A DNA stretch of 64,000 nt, from positions 1-64,000 of the forward strand of contig NZ_BSSA01000016.1 of NCBI RefSeq assembly GCF_030268885.1. The letters run 5' to 3'. Source of the DNA: Kitasatospora phosalacinea. GTDB lineage: Bacteria; Actinomycetota; Actinomycetes; Streptomycetales; Streptomycetaceae. Positions 1 to 8,396 of this stretch are shown here, piece by piece. A model generated the notes under the pieces. That model was not told the DNA's origin and did no database searches. It saw nothing but the letters and a program-made list of their open reading frames with translations. Within the stretch, counting starts at the first letter, position 1. Every line of letters starts with the position of its first letter. The translations under genes and the position numbers were made by a program.

Positions 1-63
1 CCTCACAGCGCCGATGGTACTGCAGGGGGGACCCTGTGGGAGAGTAGGACGCCGCCGAACAAT
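1..63 (+). rRNA. rrf: 5S ribosomal RNA, 3' end (partial)
   Basis: The first ~60 bases match the conserved 3' part of actinomycete 5S rRNA: the block around GCCGATGGTACTGCAG, then GGGAGAGTAGGACG, ending at GCCGCCGAAC. The 5' part lies outside the window, so a complete rrn operon probably ends here. A strong hairpin follows. The exact 3' end is uncertain by a few bases. Confidence 0.9.
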
Positions 64-72
64 CTTTCAGAG

Positions 73-104
73 AAAGGGCTCCAGCCATGCGGCTGGGGCC
101 CTTT
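73..104 (+). terminator. rRNA operon terminator
   Basis: A 14-bp stem with a four-base loop (ATGC) and one G-T wobble starts about ten bases after the 5S rRNA. Its arms begin AAAGGG and end CCCTTT. Position and strength fit the rrn terminator. Confidence 0.8.
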
Positions 105-187
105 CCGCATTTCCGGGCCAGGTCGGATCGGGCCGGAACGAGAGCCGGTGTTGCCGGGTGGGACGGTGCACGGCACACTGTGGCGTC

Positions 188-916
188 ATGGTCGTGGAGC
201 AGGGCGAGGGGGCCGGCGACAGAGCCGGTCAGGGCGACGGCGACTTTCGGGCGTTCTACGAGGCGGCGTACGGGCAACTGGTGGCGCACCTGTACGCGCT
301 GACGGGGGATCTGGGTGAGGCGCAGGACGCTGCCCAGGAGGCGTTCGTGCGGGCGTGGAACCACTGGGGGCGGCTGGTGTCGCACGAGAACCCGGTGGCT
401 TGGGTGCGGTTGACGGGGCAGCGGATCGCGATCAGCCGGTGGCGGCGGGCCCGGACGGCGTTGCAGAGCTGGATCCGGCACGGGGACGGGCAGCAGTCGC
501 CGGTCCCGGGGCCGGGGCCGGAGACGGTCGCGCTGGTGGAGGCGTTGCGGCGGTTGCCGGAGGCGCAGCGGTCGGCGTTGGTGTGGCACCACATGGGCGG
601 GCGTTCGGTGGCGGAGATCGCTGCGGACGAGGGGGTGCCGGTGGGGACGGTGAAGGCGCGGTTGCACCGGGGGCGGCAGGCGTTGGCGGTGCTGTTGGGG
701 GAAGAGCCGGCGGCGGTCGTGGAAGAGCCGGTGGTCGCCCCGCTGCGGCCGGTTCGGGCGGCTGCCGCGGGTGAGGTACGGGGTCGGGGGGAGTCGGCGG
801 ACGGGGCGGGGGAGCGGCGGAGGACGGGGGGCGTCGGTGCGGAACGGGGGCCGGTGGACGTGGAGTTGACGGGGGATCGGGTGCGGGTGGCGGAGGACTG
901 CGGGTCGCATGTCTAG
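188..916 (+). CDS. ECF RNA polymerase sigma factor (SigE-like family)
   Basis: A group IV sigma-70 factor of 242 aa that would direct RNA polymerase to a small stress or envelope regulon. The region 2 core (FRAFYEAAYGQL, then AQDAAQEAFVRAW) spans about residues 20-80. Region 4 (LPEAQRSALVWHHMGG, then VAEIAADEGVPVGTVKARLH) spans about 120-165. A Gly/Arg/Glu-rich low-complexity tail of about 75 residues follows and is unusual for the family. The ATG at 188 is chosen because homology begins just after it; longer upstream starts add no recognisable sequence. The next gene overlaps by 8 nt, so the two are probably translationally coupled. The membrane partner may control sigma activity (inference). 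Confidence 0.85.
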   Translation: MVVEQGEGAGDRAGQGDGDFRAFYEAAYGQLVAHLYALTGDLGEAQDAAQEAFVRAWNHWGRLVSHENPVAWVRLTGQRIAISRWRRARTALQSWIRHGDGQQSPVPGPGPETVALVEALRRLPEAQRSALVWHHMGGRSVAEIAADEGVPVGTVKARLHRGRQALAVLLGEEPAAVVEEPVVAPLRPVRAAAAGEVRGRGESADGAGERRRTGGVGAERGPVDVELTGDRVRVAEDCGSHV

Positions 917-2066
917 GCCCGAGGTCCCTGAGCTGGACGAGGCGGAGGACCGTCCGGCGATCGGTGCTGCCCGGTTGGAGGCGATGTTCGACGGACTGCG
1001 GCGCGAGGTGGCGACGGGGGTGCCGGCCCCGGACGCGGTCGAGGTGGTGCGGCGCGGGGTGCGGCGTCGGCAGCGGCGTCGGGTGGGTGCGGTGGCCGGG
1101 GCCGGGGTGCTGGGTGCCGCGGCGCTGTGGACGGTGGCGACGGTGGTGCCGTTGCAGTCGAGGCACGGGGTGGCGGGGGTACCGGTGGAGCAGTCGGCGG
1201 CGCCGTTGCCGAAACCGTCGAAGGGGTGGGCGTCCTCTGCGGCGCCGGTGCCCTCGTTCCCGGCGGAGCCGACGCCGAGCGGTGCTGCGTCGGCGCGGGT
1301 GTGGACGCTGCTGCCGTTGGAGGGGGCCGAACCGGAGGTGCGGGCGCTGGCGCTGGGGGTGCGGCGGATGCCGAGCGTGCTGGGCGGGTACGGCCCGTGG
1401 ACGGCGGTGGCGCCGTCCACGGGCGCGTCCCCGTTCCTGTCCCCGTCCCCCTCGGTGTCCGCGTCCGCGTCCGGAGCGGGTGCCGGGGCTTCGGCCGCGC
1501 CGTCGGGCGGGGCGTCGGGTGCGGGCGTGGTGCTGCCGGTCCCGTCGTCACCGGAGGAGGAGTTCGCGGACGGCTGCGTGGCGGGGTTGGTGGCGCGGAC
1601 GGGGGCGTCGCGGGCGTGGGGTGAGACGTACACGGACGGCTCGAGGGTGGAGGGCGCAGAGGGAGCAGCGGGCACGGAGAGGGCGGAGGAGGCGACGGCG
1701 CACCAGTACGTGCTGGACTTCGGGACGCCGGGGGCGGCGAAGGCTGCGGGAGCCCGGTTGTTGGCGGGTGGGGGGTGCGTGGCGCCGGGGGCGGGGTGGA
1801 CGGTGGAGGACCAGGGGATCGGCGTGGTGGCGCTGGGGACGAGGGCACCGGCGCCCGCCGCGGAGGAGGTCGCGGTGCACGTCACCGGCTCGGTGGTGGC
1901 GGTGCTGACGGTGCGGCGGAGCGGGGACGGGGTGGTGCCGGAGGCGGGGCTGTCGGACTCGTTCCTGTTGGCGGCGGAGGAGTTCCTGACGCTGGGGCAG
2001 CCGACGCCGACGGGCTCCCGGGCGGGCTCCCCGACGAGCTCCCCGACGGGTCGAGCGACGGGTTGA
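909..2066 (+). CDS. Single-pass membrane protein coupled to ECF sigma factor
   Basis: This 385-aa protein is not assigned to a named family. An acidic N-terminus of ~50 residues leads into an Arg-rich stretch and one hydrophobic segment at about 58-80 (GAVAGAGVLGAAALWTVATV). Beyond it is a Pro/Ser/Ala-rich extracytoplasmic region with a folded-looking part at about 215-370. The C-terminal ~20 residues are Ser/Thr/Pro/Gly-rich. The topology, and the start inside the end of the sigma gene, suggest an anti-sigma or signal-input role. No zinc-binding anti-sigma motif is visible, so this remains inference. A similar sigma/membrane-protein pair occurs at 30.2-31.7 kb. Confidence 0.7.
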   Translation: MSRPEVPELDEAEDRPAIGAARLEAMFDGLRREVATGVPAPDAVEVVRRGVRRRQRRRVGAVAGAGVLGAAALWTVATVVPLQSRHGVAGVPVEQSAAPLPKPSKGWASSAAPVPSFPAEPTPSGAASARVWTLLPLEGAEPEVRALALGVRRMPSVLGGYGPWTAVAPSTGASPFLSPSPSVSASASGAGAGASAAPSGGASGAGVVLPVPSSPEEEFADGCVAGLVARTGASRAWGETYTDGSRVEGAEGAAGTERAEEATAHQYVLDFGTPGAAKAAGARLLAGGGCVAPGAGWTVEDQGIGVVALGTRAPAPAAEEVAVHVTGSVVAVLTVRRSGDGVVPEAGLSDSFLLAAEEFLTLGQPTPTGSRAGSPTSSPTGRATG

Positions 2067-2104
2067 GCGACGGTTCGGGCGGGGCGCGGGGCGGGGCGCG
2101 GGCG

Positions 2105-2140
2105 TTCGAAAAAAGTTCGGAACCCCGTGCAACCTGTCCG
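2105..2140 (+). promoter_or_regulatory. Candidate ECF-type promoter with A-tract
   Basis: In the 260-bp gap between the sigma module and the ABC ATPases, an A6 run is followed by GTTCGGAACC and then CAACC. A GGAAC-type -35 after an A-tract is typical of ECF-dependent promoters and stands out in this very GC-rich DNA. Which gene it drives is not clear; the ATPases downstream are the closest target. Nothing else recognisable lies in the gap. Confidence 0.35.
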
Positions 2141-2326
2141 CCCCGGGCGGCGTTGGAGTGTTGGGACCGTCGTCGTGTGGGCGTCGGTCGACGGGGGAGC
2201 ATCGAGCCGGTCGGTCGGGGCAGAACAGGGGACTGTCCCGGTCGGCCGGTTCGGAGCCCGCCCGGTGCGAGAGGCCGCGAGAGGCCTTGGTGAGCCGTGC
2301 GGCCCGGGCCGCGGAGGGGGAGTGGC

Positions 2327-3268
2327 GTGGGGGTCGAGGCCGTGGGTACGGAGGCCGTGCCGGATCTGGAGGAGTTGCGCAGGCGCGCGTCCGGGGAGGG
2401 CCCGCCGCCCGCGGAGGGCATGGTGGTGTGCGAGAACCTGGTGCGGATCCACCGTTCCGAGGGGGTCGAGGTGCAGGCCCTGCAGGGACTGGACCTGGTG
2501 GTGGAGGACGGCGAGCTGATCGCGGTGGTCGGCGCCTCGGGGTCGGGGAAGTCGACGCTGCTGGGCATCCTGGCGGGGCTGGACGTGCCCACGGCGGGCA
2601 GTGCCCGGGTGGCGGGGCACGACCTGCTGGCGATGGGCAAGCGCGAGCGGCTGGAGTTCCGGCGCCGGACGGTCGGGTTCGTCTGGCAGCAGACGGCGCG
2701 CAACCTGCTGCCGTACCTGACGGCGGCGGAGAACGTGATGCTGCCGATGGGGTACGCGGGCGTGCCGCGGGGCGAACGGCGGCGGCAGGCGGGGGAGTTG
2801 CTGGAGCTGCTCGGGATCGGGCACCTGGCGGGCCGTCGTCCGGCCGAGATGTCGGGCGGTGAGCAGCAGCGGGTGGCGATCGCGGTGGCGAACGCGAACT
2901 CCCCGGCGCTGCTGCTGGCGGACGAGCCGACGGGTGAGCTGGACAGCGCGACCAGCGAGGAGATCTTCGCGGCGCTGCGTTCGGTGAACGAGGAGCTGGG
3001 GGTGACGGTGCTGATCGTCACCCATGACCTCATGGTGGCGCAGGAAGTGCGCCGGACCGTGCGGATCCGCAACGGGCGCACCTCGACGGAGGTGCTGCGT
3101 CCCGAGCGGGGCGAGCCGGGCGTGGAGTACGCGGTGCTGGACCGGGTGGGCCGGTTGCAGCTGCCGCCGGACTTCACGGAGGCGTTGCAGCTCAGCCGTC
3201 GGGTGCGGCTGGCACTGGAAGAGGACCACATCGGGGTGTGGCGGGCCGAGGAAGAGGTGTGCGGGTGA
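2327..3268 (+). CDS. ABC transporter ATP-binding protein (MacB/LolD-like)
   Basis: A 313-aa nucleotide-binding subunit. It has Walker A GASGSGKST, a Q-loop region (VGFVWQQ), signature MSGGEQQR, Walker B LLLADEPTGELDS and the switch His in IVTHD. An N-terminal extension of ~35 residues and a C-terminal extension of ~75 residues flank the core domain. The GTG at 2327 is preferred over one at 2297 because GGAGGGGG lies six bases before it. The next ATPase gene starts inside its stop codon. ATPases of this type normally energise FtsX/MacB-like permeases, but none is encoded nearby, so the partner must lie elsewhere or the pair acts alone. Confidence 0.88.
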   Translation: MGVEAVGTEAVPDLEELRRRASGEGPPPAEGMVVCENLVRIHRSEGVEVQALQGLDLVVEDGELIAVVGASGSGKSTLLGILAGLDVPTAGSARVAGHDLLAMGKRERLEFRRRTVGFVWQQTARNLLPYLTAAENVMLPMGYAGVPRGERRRQAGELLELLGIGHLAGRRPAEMSGGEQQRVAIAVANANSPALLLADEPTGELDSATSEEIFAALRSVNEELGVTVLIVTHDLMVAQEVRRTVRIRNGRTSTEVLRPERGEPGVEYAVLDRVGRLQLPPDFTEALQLSRRVRLALEEDHIGVWRAEEEVCG

Positions 3269-3945
3269 GCGGCGACGCGATGGTGGTCGTGGAGGACGTG
3301 CACCGGACGTTCGGTGAGGGCGACCGGGCGGTGCACGCGGTGCGCGGGGTGTCGTTCACGGCGCGGGCCGGGGAGTTGACGGCGCTGCGGGGACGGTCGG
3401 GTTCGGGCAAGACGACGCTGCTGAACCTGGTGGGCGGGCTGGACACGCCGTCCGCGGGGAAGATCAGCATCGCCGGGACGGACCTGGCGGGGCTGGACGA
3501 GGCGGGCCGGTTGGAGCTGCGGCGGGACCGGATCGGTTTCGTGTTCCAGTCCTTCGGCCTGATCTCGGTGCTGACGGCGGCGGAGAACGTCGGGGTGCCG
3601 ATGCGGCTGCGCAAGGTGGCGGTGAAGGAGCGCGAGGAGCGGGTCCGGACGCTGCTGGCGATGGTGGGGCTGGCGGAGCACGCGGAGCAGCGGCCGGCCG
3701 AGATGTCGGGCGGCCAGCAGCAACGGGTGGCGGTGGCGCGGGCGTTGGCGAACGAGCCGACGCTGCTGATCGCGGACGAGCCGACCGGCCAGCTCGACTC
3801 GGACACCGGGTTGGCGATCATGCAGTTGCTGCGGGCGGTGGTGCGCAGCGAGGGCGTGACGGCGCTGGTGGCGACGCACGACCCGCAGTTGATGGAACTG
3901 GCCGACCGGGTCCTGGAGTTGCGGGACGGGAAGATCGTCGAGTAG
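3265..3945 (+). CDS. ABC transporter ATP-binding protein (LolD/MacB-like)
   Basis: A second 226-aa ABC ATPase, translationally coupled to the first through a GTGA overlap. It contains Walker A GRSGSGKTT, the Q-loop in VFQSFGL, signature MSGGQQQR, Walker B LLIADEPTGQLDS and VATHD. Its length is standard for LolD/MacB-type subunits. The start GTG at 3265 follows a purine-rich AGGAAGAGG. Two different but related ATPases in tandem suggest a heterodimeric motor. A hairpin ends the unit right after the stop. Confidence 0.88.
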   Translation: MSGDAMVVVEDVHRTFGEGDRAVHAVRGVSFTARAGELTALRGRSGSGKTTLLNLVGGLDTPSAGKISIAGTDLAGLDEAGRLELRRDRIGFVFQSFGLISVLTAAENVGVPMRLRKVAVKEREERVRTLLAMVGLAEHAEQRPAEMSGGQQQRVAVARALANEPTLLIADEPTGQLDSDTGLAIMQLLRAVVRSEGVTALVATHDPQLMELADRVLELRDGKIVE

Positions 3946-3957
3946 TCGGCGGGTGGT

Positions 3958-3983
3958 CCGGGCGGCCGTGTGGGGCCGCCCGG
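3958..3983. terminator. Convergent terminator
   Basis: A 10-bp perfect stem (CCGGGCGGCC with its complement, six-base loop) lies between the convergent ABC ATPase and patatin genes and can serve both. Confidence 0.6.
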
Positions 3984-4004
3984 GCCGGTCGACCCGGGCC
4001 GTGG

Positions 4005-4835
4005 TCAGGGCGTCCAGAGCGCGCGGACCTGGTCGGCGATCCGGTGGCCCTGGGCCCGGCCGGCTTCGGCGGAGGGGGTGCGGACGGCGCTGTCGAGCGG
4101 GTTGGGACCGGCCGCGGCGAGGGAGGCCTCGTCGGGGGTGACGGCGAGGACCCGGCCGGTGCTCTCCAGCTGGGCGAGTTCGCCGGCCAGGAACGGGTCG
4201 GTCATCGGGGCGAGGACCAGGACGGCCTGCTGCCCGGTCATCAGGTCGGCGTTGTTGGAGCTGCGGATGCCGCCGTCCATGTAGTGGCGGCCGTCGATCT
4301 CGACGGTGGGCCAGACGCCGGGGACGGCGCAGCTGGCGGCGACCGCGTCGAGCAGCGGGACGCCGCTGTGGCGGTCGAAGGTGCGGGGTTCGCCGGTGGC
4401 GGTGTCGACGGCGGTGAGGGTGAGCGGCCAGGCGGGCCAGTCGCGGCCGGGGAGGCGTCCGGCGATGACGGCGAGCCGGTCGGCGGCCGGGACGGTGTCG
4501 GCGGCCAGGGCGAGTTCGCCGATGCGGCGGCGCAGTTCGGTGGGGTCGTCGATCTCGGCCATCAGCTCGCCGACGGTGTCGAGGAGCGCGCCGAGGGCTT
4601 CGGCGGGCGGGGTGATCTCGTGGTTCTGCAGGGCGGGCTCGGTCTGGCGGCGGTAGAGCTCGGCGAGCGGGAGGCCGGAGGCGAGCTGTCCGGCGACGGT
4701 GGCGCCCGCGGAGGTGCCGAGGACGTGGTCGGCGGTGCCGGGGACGTCGACGCCGGCTTCGGCGAGGCCGTGCAGGAGGCCGGTCTCCCAGGAGATGCCG
4801 GCGAGCCCGCCGCCGCCGAGTACGAGTCCGCGCAT
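4005..4835 (-). CDS. Patatin-like phospholipase
   Basis: A 276-aa serine lipid acyl hydrolase of the patatin family with a Ser-Asp dyad. The oxyanion glycine motif GGGGLAG is at residues 7-13, the nucleophile elbow GTSAG at about 40-44, and the catalytic Asp in MDGGIRSS at about 190. Length and motif spacing are normal for bacterial patatins. There is no signal peptide, so it is likely cytosolic. The gene is monocistronic, divergent from kdpD and convergent with the ABC ATPases. The substrate cannot be predicted. Confidence 0.88.
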   Translation of the reverse strand: MRGLVLGGGGLAGISWETGLLHGLAEAGVDVPGTADHVLGTSAGATVAGQLASGLPLAELYRRQTEPALQNHEITPPAEALGALLDTVGELMAEIDDPTELRRRIGELALAADTVPAADRLAVIAGRLPGRDWPAWPLTLTAVDTATGEPRTFDRHSGVPLLDAVAASCAVPGVWPTVEIDGRHYMDGGIRSSNNADLMTGQQAVLVLAPMTDPFLAGELAQLESTGRVLAVTPDEASLAAAGPNPLDSAVRTPSAEAGRAQGHRIADQVRALWTP

Positions 4836-4961
4836 GGTGGTTCCCCCTCGAATCGTTCGTTTCCGGTGGCATTGTGGCCCAGGCGGCGGGGAGGGGCGTC
4901 AAGAATGCGACAATTCTTCGCTGGTGGCCGTCTGATCAGCGGATATTGCGATTTCTGGCCG

Positions 4962-4967
4962 TAGTCT
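4962..4967 (+). promoter_or_regulatory. -10 element of apparently leaderless kdpD transcript
   Basis: TAGTCT lies seven bases before the kdpD ATG. This is the spacing expected if transcription starts at the first base of the start codon, and no Shine-Dalgarno sequence is visible. Confidence 0.55.
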
Positions 4968-4974
4968 CTGAGCC

Positions 4975-7653
4975 ATGGTGCACACGGCCCGCGGCAGGCT
5001 GCGGATCTACCTCGGGGCGGCCCCGGGCGTCGGCAAGACCTACGCGATGCTGGCCGAGGCGCACCGCCGGACCGACCGCGGCGCGGAGGTGGTGGTCGGC
5101 TTCGTGGAGACCCACGGCCGGGCCCGCACCGCCGAGTTGCTGGACGGCCTGGAGACCGTCCCGCGCCGGACGGTGGTCCACCGGGGCGCCGAGTTCACCG
5201 AGCTGGACCTGGACGCGCTGCTGGCCCGGAGCCCGGCGGTCGCGCTGGTCGACGAGCTCGCCCACACCAACGTCCCCGGTTCGCGCAACGCCAAGCGCTG
5301 GCAGGACGTGGAGGAGCTGCTGGCCGCCGGGATCGACGTGGTCTCCACCGTCAACGTCCAGCACCTGGAGTCGCTGGGGGACGTGGTCGAGGGCATCACC
5401 GGCGTCCGGCAGCGGGAGACCGTCCCGGACGAGGTGGTGCGCCGGGCCGAGCAGATCGAGCTGGTCGACATGTCCCCGCAGGCGCTGCGCCGCCGCCTGG
5501 CGCACGGCAACGTGTACGCGCCGGAGAAGGTGGACGCGGCGCTCGCGCACTACTTCCGGCTGGGCAACCTGACCGCGCTGCGCGAGCTGGCGCTGCTGTG
5601 GACGGCCGACCGGGTCGACGAGTACCTGCAGCGCTACCGGGCCGAGCAGGGCATCCAGGGCACCTGGCAGGCCCGGGAGCGGATCGTGGTCGGCCTGACC
5701 GGCGGCCCGGAGGGCGCCACGCTGATCCGCCGGGCGGCCCGGATCGCGGCCCGCACCAGCGCGGGCGAGCTGCTGGCGGTGCACATCTCGCGTTCCGACG
5801 GGCTGCCGGGCTCCTCCCCGCAGGCGCTGATCGAGCAGCGCGCCCTGGTGGAGAGCCTCGGCGGCACCTTCCACAGCGTGCTCGGCGACGACCCGGCGGC
5901 CGGGCTGCTGGACTTCGCGCGCGGCGTCAACGCCACCCAGATCGTGCTCGGCACCAGCCGCCGCAAGGTCTGGCAGTACGTGTACGGGCCGGGGGTCGGC
6001 TACACGGTGACCCGGGACTCCGGCGACATCGACGTCCACATGGTCACCCACGAGCACGCGGCGCGCGGCCGCGGCCGGATCCCGATCCGCCGGGTGACCG
6101 ACCTGGGCCGCACCAGGACGGTCGCGGGCTGGCTGATCGGCGTGGCCGGGCCGCCGCTGCTGGCCCTGCTGCTGACCGGGTTCAGCGGCCCGGGGCTCTC
6201 CACCGACATGCTGCTGTTCCTGTCGCTGACGGTGTGCGCGGCGCTGGTCGGCGGGCTGTACCCGGCGATCGCCTCGGCGCTGGTCTCCTCCTCGGCGCTC
6301 AACTACTACTTCGCGCCCCCCATCCACACCTTCACCATCGCCCAGCCGGAGAACATCGTCGCGGTGGCGATCTTCGCCGCGGTCGGCATCGCGGTCGCCA
6401 CCGTGGTCGACCTGGCCGCCCGGCGCAGCCACCTCGCGGCCCGCGCCCAGGCCGAGGCGCAGACGCTGTCCGCGCTGGCGGGCACCGTGCTGCGCGGCGC
6501 GCCGAGCGGGGAGGGGGTGCTGACGGCGCTGTTGGAGCAGGTCCGGGAGACCTTCCAGCAGGAGGCGGTGGCGCTGCTGGAGCGGGCCGACGCGCACGGC
6601 GCCTGGCAGGCCGCGGCCGCGGTCGGACCGCGGCCGCCCGCCGGGCCGGAGCAGGCCGACGTGGACGTCCCGGTCGGTGAGCGCCTCGCGCTGGTGCTGC
6701 GCGGCCGGGTGCTGCCCGCCGCGGACCGGCGGATGCTCGGTGCGTTCGCCAACCAGGCCGCCGTCCTGCTGGAGCGCCGCCGACTGGCCGGGGAGGCGGC
6801 CGCGGCCCGCCGGGAGGCGGAGGGCAACCGGATCCGCACCGCGCTGCTGGCCGCCGTCTCGCACGACCTGCGCACCCCGCTGGCCGGGATCAAGGCCGCG
6901 GTCTCCTCGCTGCGCGCCGAGGACGTCGAGTGGGACCCGGAGGACGAGGCCGAGCTGCTGGCCGGGATCGAGTCCGGCGCGGACCGGCTCGACCACCTGA
7001 TCAACAACCTGCTGGACATGAGCCGCCTGCAGACCGGCACGGTCACCCCGCTGCTGCAGCCCACCGACCTGGACGAGGTGGTGCCGTTCGTGCTCGGCGG
7101 CGTCCCGCCGGGCAGCGTGCGGCTGGAGGTGGCGGAGTCGCTGCCGATGGTGCGGGCCGACGCCGGGCTGCTGGAGCGGGTGCTGGCCAACCTGGTGGAG
7201 AACGCCGTCAAGTACGGGCCGCCCGGCTCACCCGTCCTGGTGAAGGCGGAACTGCTGGAGCGCACCGGACGGGTCGAACTGCGGGTGGTCGACCGCGGCC
7301 CCGGCGTCCCCGAGGAGGCCCGGGAGCGGATCTTCGCCCCGTTCCAGCGGCACGGCGACGCCCCGCGCGGCGCCGGGGTCGGCCTCGGCCTGGCGGTGGC
7401 CCGCGGCTTCGCCGAGGCGATGGACGGCACCGTCACCGCCGAGGACACCCCAGGCGGCGGGCTGACCGTGGTCGTCTCGCTGCCCGCCGCCCCGCCCGGG
7501 CGGCACCCCGGCGAAACACCCGCGACTCCCGCGACTCCCGCGACGCACGAGGCCCACGAGACGCACGAGGCCCACGAGACGCACAAGGCCCACGAGACGC
7601 ACGAGACGCACGAGACGCACGAGGCACACGAGCGAAAGGCCGGTCCCGCATGA
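4975..7653 (+). CDS. kdpD: Sensor histidine kinase KdpD
   Basis: An 892-aa turgor/potassium sensor kinase with full KdpD architecture. The N-terminal KdpD domain carries Walker A GAAPGVGKT (14-22) and the DELAHTN motif. A universal-stress-protein domain lies at about 230-355 and four close membrane segments at about 385-480. A GAF-like region precedes the HisKA domain with phospho-acceptor His630 (AAVSHDLRTP). The HATPase domain has NLVENAVKYG and the G-boxes GPGVP and GVGLGLAVA. The last ~35 residues are an unusual His/Glu/Thr/Ala repeat. The stop overlaps the kdpE start (ATGA). The kdpFABC pump genes are not in the window, so the kinase may control unlinked potassium transporters (inference). 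Confidence 0.95.
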   Translation: MVHTARGRLRIYLGAAPGVGKTYAMLAEAHRRTDRGAEVVVGFVETHGRARTAELLDGLETVPRRTVVHRGAEFTELDLDALLARSPAVALVDELAHTNVPGSRNAKRWQDVEELLAAGIDVVSTVNVQHLESLGDVVEGITGVRQRETVPDEVVRRAEQIELVDMSPQALRRRLAHGNVYAPEKVDAALAHYFRLGNLTALRELALLWTADRVDEYLQRYRAEQGIQGTWQARERIVVGLTGGPEGATLIRRAARIAARTSAGELLAVHISRSDGLPGSSPQALIEQRALVESLGGTFHSVLGDDPAAGLLDFARGVNATQIVLGTSRRKVWQYVYGPGVGYTVTRDSGDIDVHMVTHEHAARGRGRIPIRRVTDLGRTRTVAGWLIGVAGPPLLALLLTGFSGPGLSTDMLLFLSLTVCAALVGGLYPAIASALVSSSALNYYFAPPIHTFTIAQPENIVAVAIFAAVGIAVATVVDLAARRSHLAARAQAEAQTLSALAGTVLRGAPSGEGVLTALLEQVRETFQQEAVALLERADAHGAWQAAAAVGPRPPAGPEQADVDVPVGERLALVLRGRVLPAADRRMLGAFANQAAVLLERRRLAGEAAAARREAEGNRIRTALLAAVSHDLRTPLAGIKAAVSSLRAEDVEWDPEDEAELLAGIESGADRLDHLINNLLDMSRLQTGTVTPLLQPTDLDEVVPFVLGGVPPGSVRLEVAESLPMVRADAGLLERVLANLVENAVKYGPPGSPVLVKAELLERTGRVELRVVDRGPGVPEEARERIFAPFQRHGDAPRGAGVGLGLAVARGFAEAMDGTVTAEDTPGGGLTVVVSLPAAPPGRHPGETPATPATPATHEAHETHEAHETHKAHETHETHETHEAHERKAGPA
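7543..7632 (+). repeat. 9-bp tandem repeat in kdpD 3' end (His-Glu-Thr/Ala repeat)
   Basis: About ten near-identical 9-bp units (ACGCACGAG or the variant GCCCACGAG) encode alternating Thr-His-Glu and Ala-His-Glu triplets at the extreme C-terminus of KdpD. Units 7543-7560 and 7561-7578 are identical 18-mers. The array is in frame and coding, and could expand or contract by slippage. Confidence 0.85.
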
Positions 7654-8330
7654 CCCGGGTCCTGGTGGTGGACGACGAACCGCAGATCGTCCGCGCCCTG
7701 GTGATCAACCTCAAGGCCCGCAGGTACGAGGTGGACGCCGCGCACGACGGCGCGAGCGCCCTGGAACTGGCCGCCGCCCGCCACCCCGACGTGGTCGTCC
7801 TCGACCTGGGCCTGCCCGACATGGACGGCGTCGAGGTGATCCGCGGCCTGCGCGGCTGGACCCGGGTGCCGATCATCGTGCTGTCCGCCCGGCACGCCTC
7901 CGACGAGAAGGTCGAGGCGCTGGACGCCGGGGCCGACGACTACGTCACCAAGCCGTTCGGCATGGACGAGCTGCTGGCCCGGTTGCGGGCCGCGGTGCGC
8001 CGGGCCGAACCGGTCACCGCCGAGGGCGAGCCGGTGGTCACCACCGAGGGCTTCACCGTCGACCTGGCCGCGAAGAAGGTCAACCGGCAGGGGGCGGACG
8101 TCCGGCTCACCCCCACCGAGTGGCACCTGCTGGAGGTGCTGGTGCGCAACTCCGGGCGGCTGGTCAGCCAGACCCAGCTGCTCCAGGAGGTGTGGGGCCC
8201 GGCCTACCGCAAGGAGACCAACTACCTGCGGGTCTACCTGGCGCAGTTGCGCCGCAAGCTGGAGGCGGACCCCTCGCACCCCCGGCACTTCATCACCGAA
8301 CCGGGGATGGGCTACCGCTTCGAGCCGTGA
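7650..8330 (+). CDS. kdpE: Response regulator KdpE
   Basis: A 226-aa OmpR/PhoB-family response regulator. The receiver domain has acidic residues DDE at 8-10, phospho-acceptor Asp52 (VVLDLGLPD) and Lys in the VTKPFG motif. A winged-helix DNA-binding domain follows from about 130, with RLTPTEWHLLEVL and YLRVYLAQLRRKLE. The ATG at 7650 overlaps the kdpD stop by four bases, giving strict stoichiometric coupling. It partners KdpD; its usual target, the kdpFABC promoter, is not in the window. Confidence 0.95.
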   Translation: MTRVLVVDDEPQIVRALVINLKARRYEVDAAHDGASALELAAARHPDVVVLDLGLPDMDGVEVIRGLRGWTRVPIIVLSARHASDEKVEALDAGADDYVTKPFGMDELLARLRAAVRRAEPVTAEGEPVVTTEGFTVDLAAKKVNRQGADVRLTPTEWHLLEVLVRNSGRLVSQTQLLQEVWGPAYRKETNYLRVYLAQLRRKLEADPSHPRHFITEPGMGYRFEP

Positions 8331-8396
8331 CCCGGCCGCGGCCGGGGCCGCGCGCGGCCCTGCCGTCCGGCACCGGCGAACCGGTACCCTTCCGGC

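Noticed and set aside
1882..4902. Very long minus-strand open frame (about 1000 codons)
   Set aside because: It is an antisense shadow of the GC-rich ABC ATPase and patatin genes, with Arg/Pro/Ser-biased translation and no domain.
7543..7632. Possible CRISPR-like or non-coding repeat array
   Set aside because: The units are only 9 bp, contiguous and in frame with kdpD; there are no unique spacers.
4975..8330. Expectation of a complete kdp operon
   Set aside because: No KdpF, A, B or C sequence is present on either side; only kdpDE can be supported.
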